Assembly: GCA_020849725.1 (NCBI GenBank)
Contig: JADLAZ010000265.1
Span: 1-7,914, forward strand
Source: Chloroflexota bacterium
Lineage (GTDB): Bacteria > Chloroflexota > Chloroflexia > Thermomicrobiales > JADLAZ01
Reading direction: 5' to 3'
DNA: 7,914 bases
Below the pieces are notes generated by a model. That model was not told where the DNA came from. It saw only the letters and a program-made list of their open reading frames with translations, and did not search any database. The translations under genes were made by a program, and so were the position numbers. This document shows, one piece after another, positions 1 through 5,583 of this stretch; the first letter of the stretch is position 1; the number at the start of each line of letters is the position of its first letter.

Positions 1-965
1 ATGCCGAGCGCATGCGCTCCTGCTACGGCTGGGAGGTCGACCCGGAGCTGGTGCTGCCCACGACCGAGCTGATCCAGGCCATGTACGCTACGCTCCTGGT
101 CTTCAGCGCGCCCGGTGAAGGCGCGGTCCTCCAAACACCGATCTACCCGCCATTCTTGATGGCTATCAGTGAGACGGGCCGTCGCCTGGTGGACAATCCG
201 CTGCGAGATGACGGGACACGGCTGGTCCTGGACGTGGACGGGCTGCGTCGGGTCGTCGACTCTGGCACGCGCGTGCTGATGGTCTGCAACCCTCACAATC
301 CGACCGGGCGCGTCTTTGAGCGCGACGAGTTGCTCGCACTCGGGAATCTGGCGGTCGAGCGCGATCTGGTCATCCTGGTTGACGAGATCCATCAGGACCT
401 GATCTATCCCGGCCACCAGCACATCCCGATGGCCACGCTCAGCCCGGAGATCGCGGCGCGCACGATCACCATCACGTCCGCGACCAAGGGGTTCAATATC
501 GCCGGCCTGCGCTGCGCGCTGATGCACTTTGGCTCGGCCGAGTTGAAGGAGCGCTTCCACCGCCTGCTGCCCGAGCGCGTGCTGGGGCAGGTCAGCACGA
601 TCGGCATCGAGGCCACCATCGCGGCCTGGCAGCTCGGTCAGCCCTGGCTGGACGCGGTGCTGGCTCAGCTCACCGCCAACCGCGCGCGCCTGACCGCCTT
701 CCTTCAGTCCGATATGCCGGCCGTCGCCTACCGCCAGCCCGAAGGCACCTATCTGGCCTGGTTGGACTGCCGCGATCTGGGACTGCCCGGCTCCCCCATG
801 CAGTACTTCCTCGACCAGGCGGGCGTCGCCCTCGGTGACGGCGCTGCCTTCGGCACCAATGGCGCCACCTGCGTTCGGCTCAACTTCGCGACCTCTTCGA
901 CGGTGCTGGGTCAGGCGCTCGACCGCATGGCGCAGGCGGTGCGCGCCCTGGGCGCGGCAGTCTGA
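1..965 (+). CDS. MalY/PatB-family PLP-dependent C-S lyase/aminotransferase, 5'-partial
   Basis: This is a fold-type I PLP enzyme of the MalY/PatB class, which typically cleaves the C-S bond of cystathionine or cysteine conjugates to give pyruvate, ammonia and a thiol in the cytoplasm. The frame is open to the left edge (first whole codon at 3), so the ATG at 12 is probably internal. The family is near 390 residues and about 70 N-terminal residues seem missing. Numbering from the ATG at 12, YGWEVDPE (5-12) matches the family block before the cofactor domain. TPIYPPF (42-48), NPHNPTGRVF (93-102), DEIHQDL (124-130, with the pyridine-binding Asp124) and SATKGFNIAGLR (156-167, Schiff-base Lys159) follow. 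RLNFA (289-293) holds the carboxylate-binding Arg289. The DEIHxDL block favours MalY/PatB over ordinary aspartate aminotransferases. The exact substrate cannot be read. The gene converges on rlmN, leaving 27 bases between stops. Confidence 0.9.
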   Translation, partial: AERMRSCYGWEVDPELVLPTTELIQAMYATLLVFSAPGEGAVLQTPIYPPFLMAISETGRRLVDNPLRDDGTRLVLDVDGLRRVVDSGTRVLMVCNPHNPTGRVFERDELLALGNLAVERDLVILVDEIHQDLIYPGHQHIPMATLSPEIAARTITITSATKGFNIAGLRCALMHFGSAELKERFHRLLPERVLGQVSTIGIEATIAAWQLGQPWLDAVLAQLTANRARLTAFLQSDMPAVAYRQPEGTYLAWLDCRDLGLPGSPMQYFLDQAGVALGDGAAFGTNGATCVRLNFATSSTVLGQALDRMAQAVRALGAAV

Positions 966-992
966 ACCAGCGCCGCCGTCACCGAAGCCCAC

Positions 993-2105
993 TTACGTGA
1001 CCGTGGTCACCGGCTGGACCGATAACGCGCGACGAGCGACCGCCAGCCGCACGTCTGCGCCGGCCTCGTGCCGCGCGCGCAACTGGCCGCAGGCGGCGGC
1101 GATGCGGCGGCCCCGCGAGTAGCGCACCGTCACCGGCACATGGTGGGCGCGCAATGCGGCGGCAAACGCCGCGATCGTCGCTGGGTCTGGCTCCCGCATC
1201 TGCGCGTCAATCGGGTTGAGGGGTATGAGATTGACGTGGCAGAGCAAGCCACGCAGCAAGACAGCGAGCTGTCGGGCCTGCTCGGCGTGGTCGTTGACGC
1301 CCTGGATCAGCGTGTACTCGAATGAGATGCGGCGGCGCGTCAGTGCCAGGTAGTCGCGGCAGGCGTCCAGCACCTCGGCCAATGGATAGCGCCGGTTGAG
1401 AGGCACCAACTGGCTGCGTAGCACGTCGTCAGCCGCGTGGAGCGAGACGGCCAGGTTCACCTGCTGCGGCAGCTGCGCCAGGTCGCGGATGCGCGGTGCG
1501 ACGCCAGCGGTGGACACGGTGATGTGGCGCGCGCCCAGCCCCACCGCGCCGGCGTCGGTCACCCGATCCAGAAAAGCGACCAGCGTCGGGTAGTTGAGCA
1601 GCGGCTCACCCATGCCCATGAGCACAACATTCGTGATCGACCGGCTCTCGTCTCGCGCCAGGCGGGCCAGCGCCAGCAACTGGCCGACCATCTCGCCAAG
1701 GGTAAGGCTGCGGTCGAAGCCAGTCAGACCGGTCTGACAGAAGACGCACCCGACGGCGCACCCGAGCTGGCTGCTGAGGCAGGCGGTGGTGCGCGTCGGA
1801 TAGCGCATGACGACCGACTCCACCAGCCGCTCATCAGGTGTGCGCAGGAGCAGCTTGGTCGCCTCATCGTCGGCTAGCACCTGGCTGGTAACGGTCACGG
1901 GCGACAGCGGCACGGCATCCGCCAGGGCGTGTCGCAGCGCCCGTGGCAAATCACTCATCTCATCGTAAGTCGCGGCGAGGCCCTGATAGACCCAGCGCCA
2001 GACCTGGCGGGCGCGATAGGCCGGCGCGCCCAGCGCCGAACACAACGCCACCACGTCGTCGAGCGACCGGTCGAGCATTGAGTTGGGGACTGGTGGCGCT
2101 GTCAT
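993..2105 (-). CDS. rlmN: Dual-specificity RNA methyltransferase RlmN (23S rRNA A2503 / tRNA A37, C2)
   Basis: This radical-SAM enzyme methylates C2 of adenosine 2503 in 23S rRNA and of A37 in some tRNAs, aiding translational accuracy. The chosen start gives 370 residues, in the family range. The N-terminal RNA-binding region includes the RARQVWRWVY block (31-40). The iron-sulfur motif is CAVGCVFC (Cys116, Cys120, Cys123), inside the RlmN context SSQLGC. Cys109, seven residues before the first cluster cysteine, is the usual extra cysteine. GMGEPL (164-169) contacts SAM. SLHA (221-224) and the C-terminal RGRRIAAACGQL carry Cys339, the cysteine that is transiently methylated. All key residues are present. 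The open frame continues upstream for 167 more codons, but that stretch runs antisense through the prenyltransferase gene and lacks family similarity. The ATG at 2174 (393 residues) is an alternative start; neither has a clear ribosome binding site. The gene is divergent from the polyprenyl synthase. Confidence 0.96.
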   Translation of the reverse strand: MTAPPVPNSMLDRSLDDVVALCSALGAPAYRARQVWRWVYQGLAATYDEMSDLPRALRHALADAVPLSPVTVTSQVLADDEATKLLLRTPDERLVESVVMRYPTRTTACLSSQLGCAVGCVFCQTGLTGFDRSLTLGEMVGQLLALARLARDESRSITNVVLMGMGEPLLNYPTLVAFLDRVTDAGAVGLGARHITVSTAGVAPRIRDLAQLPQQVNLAVSLHAADDVLRSQLVPLNRRYPLAEVLDACRDYLALTRRRISFEYTLIQGVNDHAEQARQLAVLLRGLLCHVNLIPLNPIDAQMREPDPATIAAFAAALRAHHVPVTVRYSRGRRIAAACGQLRARHEAGADVRLAVARRALSVQPVTTVT

Positions 2106-2173
2106 CGCGGCACTCGCTGACGGGCCTGCCCGACCAACGCATCGCCCCACCGGCGGAGAGGGCCGAGCAATCA

Positions 2174-2182
2174 TGGTAGTAT
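2174..2182 (+). promoter_or_regulatory. Candidate extended -10 promoter for the polyprenyl synthase
   Basis: TGGTAGTAT fits the extended -10 pattern TGnTATAAT with four of six hexamer matches, in an otherwise GC-rich divergent gap. A start of transcription near 2189 would leave a leader of about 60 bases before the ATG at 2250, and would be nearly on top of the ATG at 2193, which supports the later start. No convincing -35 box is visible. Confidence 0.3.
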
Positions 2183-2249
2183 TCCGCAGGCAATGCGACC
2201 GGGCAACGGGCGTGACCCGCTCCACACGGCACAGCGAAAAGGCGGACGA

Positions 2250-3323
2250 ATGACCGTGCTGGTGGAAGGTGAGGCCATTGCGGCCATCGAGGCGGAGATG
2301 CGCGCCACCCTGCACGACTGGCAGCACTGGCTGGCTGGGCGACGGTCCGACGCGACCGGGTCCGCCACGCTGACCGATCCGCTCTATGGCATGATGCAGT
2401 ACCACCTCGGCTGGGTCGACGAGACGTTCCAATCTGCGCCCGGCGACGGTGGCAAGAAGCTGCGCGGCCAACTCTGCCTCCTGGCGTGCGCGTCGGCCGG
2501 CGGCGACCCGGTGAAGGCGCTGCCACTGGCCGCCGCCGTCGAGTTGCTGCACAACTTCACGCTCGTCCACGACGACATCCAGGACCGCAGCCCACTGCGG
2601 CGTCACCGACCGACGGTGTGGCGGCTGTGGGGTATCGGTCAGGCGATCAATGTCGGTGACGGCCTGTACGCGCTGGCGCGGCTGGCGCTGGCGCGGCTGC
2701 CCGACCGCGGCGTGGCCGCCGAACTGACGCTAGCGCTGGCGACAGACGCCGAGCGCACGCTGCTGCGCATCCTCGAAGGGCAGTACCTGGACTTGCGCTA
2801 CGAAGCCGACTGGTCGGTCACACCGGAAGTATACGAGCGCATCATCGACGGCAAGTCGGCCAGCCTGATCGCCTACTGCCTGGAGGCCGGCGGGCGCATC
2901 GGCGGCGCGACCGGTGCGCAGGCGGCGGCGTTGGCGCGCTGCGGGCGGGCCATCGGACTGGGCTTCCAGGTGCGCGACGACATCCTGGGCATCTGGGGTG
3001 ATGAGGCAATCACCGGCAAGCCGCCGGCCGCCGACCTGCGGGCCAGGAAGATGAGCCTGCCGGTGCTGCTCGGCATGGTCGTCGCCTCCGACGATGACCA
3101 GTCAACGATCCGCCGAGCCTACACTCAGCCTGAACCCGACGACGCGGCCGTCGGGGCGGTACTCGCGGCGCTCGACCGGGCGGAGGCCCGCGCTGCCAGC
3201 CAGGCCGTCGTCGAGCAGTGGCACACCGAGGCGCTCGCCGCGCTGGCCGAGGTCGGTGGCGACATTGCGCCCGTGACCCACCTGGAGCACCTCATCGCGC
3301 GGCTGGTCGCCCGCGAGTTCTGA
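2250..3323 (+). CDS. Polyprenyl (geranylgeranyl-type) diphosphate synthase
   Basis: This trans-isoprenyl diphosphate synthase extends allylic diphosphates with isopentenyl diphosphate, giving C15-C20 or longer precursors of carotenoids, quinone tails or other prenyl lipids. In the 357-residue product, KKLRG (69-73) binds diphosphate. The first Asp-rich motif is DDIQD (108-112), followed by the basic RRHRPTVW (117-124). GQ at 177-178 and GKSASL (201-206) follow. The second Asp-rich motif is DDILGIWGD (243-251), then GKPPAADLRARKMSLPVL (256-273). The form DDILGIWGD, with Gly247 where FPP synthases usually have the third Asp, is common in bacterial GGPP-type synthases. Residues two positions before the first motif (Val106, His107) are not bulky aromatics, but chain length cannot be read with confidence. 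The ATG at 2193 would add 19 residues of non-family sequence. The ATG at 2250 follows a weak AAGG (2239-2242). No other isoprenoid gene lies nearby. Confidence 0.92.
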   Translation: MTVLVEGEAIAAIEAEMRATLHDWQHWLAGRRSDATGSATLTDPLYGMMQYHLGWVDETFQSAPGDGGKKLRGQLCLLACASAGGDPVKALPLAAAVELLHNFTLVHDDIQDRSPLRRHRPTVWRLWGIGQAINVGDGLYALARLALARLPDRGVAAELTLALATDAERTLLRILEGQYLDLRYEADWSVTPEVYERIIDGKSASLIAYCLEAGGRIGGATGAQAAALARCGRAIGLGFQVRDDILGIWGDEAITGKPPAADLRARKMSLPVLLGMVVASDDDQSTIRRAYTQPEPDDAAVGAVLAALDRAEARAASQAVVEQWHTEALAALAEVGGDIAPVTHLEHLIARLVAREF

Positions 3324-3336
3324 TCGCCGGCTCGGC

Positions 3337-3342
3337 TATAAT
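3337..3342 (+). promoter_or_regulatory. Consensus -10 box (TATAAT) upstream of the NIPSNAP gene
   Basis: A perfect TATAAT lies 13 bases after the stop of the polyprenyl synthase, in very GC-rich surroundings where it is unlikely to occur by chance. No good -35 hexamer is found 16-18 bases upstream. It suggests that the NIPSNAP gene has its own promoter, with a leader of roughly 70 bases, and does not depend on readthrough. Confidence 0.45.
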
Positions 3343-3421
3343 CGGCAGCGCCGCCCGATGGCCGTGATCGATCGGCGGGCCGGGCGGGGCAGCGCGCAGC
3401 GCACGAGGAGGATAGGCCGAG

Positions 3422-3850
3422 GTGATCTACGAGCTTCGCACCTACTGGGTGGACCCCGCCTTTCGCAGCGGCTACGAGGACTGGGCCAACACGGCGGCGT
3501 TGCCGGTGCTGCAGGGGCAGTTCGGGTTCCGCGTCATCGGCTTCTGGGTGGTCGAGTCGTCACGGCCATCACGGGCGGTGTTCCCGGTCCCGGAAGACCC
3601 GTTCACCGTCGCCTGGATCGTCGCCTGGAAAGACGAGGCCGAGCGCGACCGGACCTGGAAGGCCGTGCTGGCCTCACCAGAGTGGGCCGCCTGCCAACAG
3701 CGGGTCAAGGACATCACCAGCCGCCTGGTCGAGGCCAGCGCCGGCACGCCTGATGAGGCGCGGTTGCGCGACTTAGCCGCGACTCACGGCTTCATGTCGA
3801 ATGGCAGTTATCACATGCTGCGCGGCCTGGACCGCTCGCCGCTGCAGTAG
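3422..3850 (+). CDS. NIPSNAP family protein (dimeric alpha/beta barrel)
   Basis: This is a small cytoplasmic protein of the NIPSNAP family, a ferredoxin-like alpha/beta-barrel fold whose bacterial members have no settled biochemical function. The 142-residue product opens with IYELRTYWVDP (2-12), the hallmark first strand of the family. A helix (residues 16-32) and the strand GFRVIGFWVV (35-44) follow. Then comes a second repeat-like strand-helix unit: FTVAWIVAWKDEAERDRTWKAV (residues 60-81), ending in the usual SPEW (84-87). The start is a GTG preceded ten bases upstream by a strong AGGAGG (3406-3411); no in-frame ATG competes. The C-terminal 40 residues are less characteristic. The gene follows the polyprenyl synthase on the same strand after 98 bases, but the TATAAT at 3337 suggests separate transcription. 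Its stop is 39 bases from that of the convergent PPC gene. The family assignment is firm; the function is unknown. Confidence 0.85.
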   Translation: MIYELRTYWVDPAFRSGYEDWANTAALPVLQGQFGFRVIGFWVVESSRPSRAVFPVPEDPFTVAWIVAWKDEAERDRTWKAVLASPEWAACQQRVKDITSRLVEASAGTPDEARLRDLAATHGFMSNGSYHMLRGLDRSPLQ

Positions 3851-3889
3851 CCGCGGTCGCCGCCTCATCGCACGCCGGCCGGTGGGCGC

Positions 3890-4393
3890 TCAACCGCGCT
3901 GACCGGCCGGTCGCGGGTAATTCAGCACCAGCTCGGTCTCCGGGTCCAGCTCGCGCCGCACCTGGACGCCGAGCGTCTCGATGATGGTGACGTCCATCGT
4001 GCTGAGTACGGGATTGCCGACCGGGTCGAAGTGGCCGGCGTAGAGTCGCATCTCGGTATCGGTGATTGTGCCGTGGAAATGGACGAAGATCGTACCGTCT
4101 TCGAGTTCGGAGATGATTCCCTGCCCGTTGATGAACTCGATCGGCCCGTCGAGCAGCAGGGGATCGCTGTAGCCGACACCGGACTTGTGCGACGGCACCC
4201 GGGCGACCGTCAGCAGGCGGGCGCACTGCAGCGTGCCCAGCGAGCCCAGCACGACGCCGGCACGGATGTCGTGGTCCGTGCAGATGGCTCGGATGGTCGC
4301 CACCAGATCGGTGCCCGGCAGCAGGCGAGCGACGATCACGCGCCCGGCGTGGCCGATGGCGTAGCGCGCGCGATGATCGCCCGAACCCTCCAT
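3890..4393 (-). CDS. PPC (DUF296) domain protein
   Basis: This is a stand-alone prokaryotic PPC/DUF296 protein, a trimeric beta-sandwich fold related to the PPC domain of plant AHL proteins. Bacterial members are often called DNA-binding by homology, but their role is unproven. The 167-residue product carries a PGTDLVATIRAICTDHDI block (26-43). AGVVLGSLGTLQCARL (45-60) is the typical first sheet. GPIEFINGQGIISE (83-96) follows. Next comes HFHGTITDTEMRLYAGHF (105-122), where His105, His107 and His121 match the three-histidine pattern thought to bind metal in prokaryotic forms. The domain ends with DVTIIET (134-140). No AT-hook is present, so plant-like AT-rich DNA binding is not supported. The ATG at 4393 is chosen because AAGGAG (4401-4406) lies seven bases upstream; the longer open frame reaches into the divergent cyclase gene. 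An extended -10 box at 4482-4490 probably drives it. Confidence 0.82.
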   Translation of the reverse strand: MEGSGDHRARYAIGHAGRVIVARLLPGTDLVATIRAICTDHDIRAGVVLGSLGTLQCARLLTVARVPSHKSGVGYSDPLLLDGPIEFINGQGIISELEDGTIFVHFHGTITDTEMRLYAGHFDPVGNPVLSTMDVTIIETLGVQVRRELDPETELVLNYPRPAGQRG

Positions 4394-4452
4394 CTCACGG
4401 CTCCTTTCATGCGATGATGAGCGCAGCGCCGGCGTGCCGTGGCCCGTGTGCC

Positions 4453-4470
4453 CGCCACCTGCCGGTGGCG
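4453..4470. other. Hairpin in the PPC/cyclase divergent region
   Basis: A perfect 7-bp inverted repeat (CGCCACC at 4453-4459, GGTGGCG at 4464-4470) with a four-base loop lies between the candidate PPC promoter and the PPC ribosome binding site. It would be in the PPC leader RNA, and on DNA it could be an operator. No T-tract follows it on either strand, so a terminator is unlikely. Confidence 0.35.
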
Positions 4471-4481
4471 CCGCGGCGGCG

Positions 4482-4490
4482 AGTATAGCA
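4482..4490 (-). promoter_or_regulatory. Extended -10 promoter for the PPC gene
   Basis: On the minus strand this reads TGCTATACT, a match to TGnTATAAT with five of six hexamer positions. It sits about 90 bases before the PPC ATG and predicts a leader of roughly 80 bases containing the 4453-4470 hairpin. The region 17 bases upstream (GAATAC) is a poor -35, as expected for an extended -10 promoter. The plus strand reads TATAGC here, a weaker candidate for the cyclase. Confidence 0.45.
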
Positions 4491-4531
4491 TGCGGCGACG
4501 GGGCGTATTCTGGCGCGCGAGGGAGGCAGCG

Positions 4532-5188
4532 ATGGAGATCGTGGACCTGACGATGCCGATCGCACCGCACTGGCGCTTCGCGATGGCGCTGGAGCAGCCG
4601 CAGGCGCACGCGCGCGGCGACATTTTCCAGGTGAGCCGGCTGACGTTAGGCGTGCATGGGTTCACGCACGTCGACGCGCCACGCCATTGCGTTCCCGGTG
4701 GCCCGACAATCGAGGACGTGCCACTCGCCACCGTCTGCGGGCGGGCGAAGGTGCTGGACCTTGGCCGACCGGCGCCGAATCAGGCCATTGGACCGGAGGC
4801 GCTGGCCGCTGCCGGCGCCATCGAGCCGGGCGACCTCATCCTTTTGCGCTCGGCCTGGGATGCGCGCATGGACGCGATGACGCGCGACTTCTGGCTGCAA
4901 GCGCCGTATCTGACCGCCGAGGCCGCCGCCTGGTTGGCCGAGCGTCGGCCACGCGCCGTTGGGTTCGATTTTCCGCAGGACTATGTGATCAGGGAACTCG
5001 TCAGCCGGCAGCCAGCGCTGGCGGAATTCCCGACGCATGCGTTGCTCCTGGCGCGCGGCGTGATCCTGATCGAGTATCTGGTCAACCTGTCGGCCATCCC
5101 CGACCCGACGACGTTGTTCGTCGCCGCACCGCTGAAGCTGCCTGGCAGCGACGGCGGTCCCACGCGAGCCATCGCTATCCTCGACTAG
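4532..5188 (+). CDS. Cyclase / kynurenine formamidase-like metal-dependent hydrolase
   Basis: This cytoplasmic enzyme belongs to the cyclase superfamily, which includes kynurenine formamidase KynB, isatin hydrolase and uncharacterised amide hydrolases, all using metal-bound water. The product is 218 residues, the usual size. VDLTMPI (4-10) is the family opening. The metal motif is HGFTHVDAPRH (42-52), giving His42, His46, Asp48 and His52. It has Phe44 where most members have Gly (HxGTHxDxPxH). The C-terminal His159 and Glu171, in FPTHALLLARGVILIEYL (156-173), fit the remaining metal and catalytic positions. The central DLILLRSAWD (101-110) and AAAWLAERRPRAVGFD (131-146) are typical. No other kynurenine-pathway gene is nearby, so the substrate is open. 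The ATG at 4532 follows GGGAGG (4521-4526) at five bases; earlier in-frame ATGs lie in the promoter region. A 43-base gap to the next gene suggests an operon. Confidence 0.88.
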   Translation: MEIVDLTMPIAPHWRFAMALEQPQAHARGDIFQVSRLTLGVHGFTHVDAPRHCVPGGPTIEDVPLATVCGRAKVLDLGRPAPNQAIGPEALAAAGAIEPGDLILLRSAWDARMDAMTRDFWLQAPYLTAEAAAWLAERRPRAVGFDFPQDYVIRELVSRQPALAEFPTHALLLARGVILIEYLVNLSAIPDPTTLFVAAPLKLPGSDGGPTRAIAILD

Positions 5189-5231
5189 CGCGGCGGCCGC
5201 GCCGCAGTGGAAACGCCGGGTGGGAGACGAC

Positions 5232-5564
5232 ATGGCGACGGGCGCCGCCGGCAACGGTCACGGTGGGGAGTCAATCTACGAGCCGCCGCCGGATTGGCCG
5301 CTGTGGGAGCAGAGGGTCGAGGATCCGGCCGGTCGCCGCTGGCGCGTCCGCACCGTCGATGTGCTGGAGGCGCCCGGCCAACTGCACCCGCAGCTGGCCA
5401 AGACCGTCGCCGAAACGAAGGGCCGGTTCCGAACAACGGTCTTCTCGCCCCGTGGAGCACTGGCGAAGGACGTCTACGTGCCGGATCGCGACCAGGCCGT
5501 TGCCTATCATCGACGCATGGCCCGCGAGATCCGTGAGGGGCGGCTGTACACGGGCGAAGACTGA
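5232..5564 (+). CDS. Hypothetical protein, 110 residues
   Basis: I do not recognise this protein. The product is 110 residues, soluble and charged, with no signal peptide, membrane segment or cysteine. A Gly/Ala-rich start (1-13) is followed by YEPPPDWPLWEQRVEDPAGR (15-34). A strand-like RWRVRTVDVLEA (35-46) comes next, then a probable helix around AKTVAETKGRF (55-65). The C-terminal half has FRTTVFSPRG (65-74) and a basic helix, AVAYHRRMAREIREGRL (89-105). The coding evidence is a G/C-rich third codon position like its neighbours and the GGGTGGGAG block (5218-5226) five bases before the ATG. A GTG at 5220 would add four residues. It lies 43 bases after the cyclase on the same strand, so co-transcription is likely. 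It ends 19 bases from the convergent transglycosylase stop. No function is assigned. Confidence 0.7.
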   Translation: MATGAAGNGHGGESIYEPPPDWPLWEQRVEDPAGRRWRVRTVDVLEAPGQLHPQLAKTVAETKGRFRTTVFSPRGALAKDVYVPDRDQAVAYHRRMAREIREGRLYTGED

Positions 5565-5583
5565 CTGCGCTGCCGGCCGCGCA

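Noticed and set aside
835..1325. Plus-strand frames over the aminotransferase end and antisense to rlmN
   Set aside because: They overlap two firmly identified genes, lack ribosome binding sites and show Arg/Ala/Pro shadow composition.
2106..2606. Upstream extension of the rlmN reading frame to 537 residues
   Set aside because: It runs antisense through the polyprenyl synthase, has no RlmN-like sequence, and would make the protein far longer than the family. It is a GC-rich shadow frame.
3351..3378. Bulged hairpin and GATCGATC palindrome in the NIPSNAP leader
   Set aside because: Pairing is imperfect, and such matches are expected by chance at this GC content.
3901..3912. Perfect 12-base palindrome GACCGGCCGGTC near the end of the PPC gene
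   Set aside because: It lies inside coding sequence and is made of GGCC-rich words common in this DNA. A partial copy at about 3876 adds little. No T-tract, so it is not a terminator.
4394..4609. N-terminal extension of the PPC protein into the cyclase gene
   Set aside because: A strong ribosome binding site sits directly before the ATG at 4393, and the extra residues are Arg/Ala/Pro-rich shadow sequence antisense to the cyclase.
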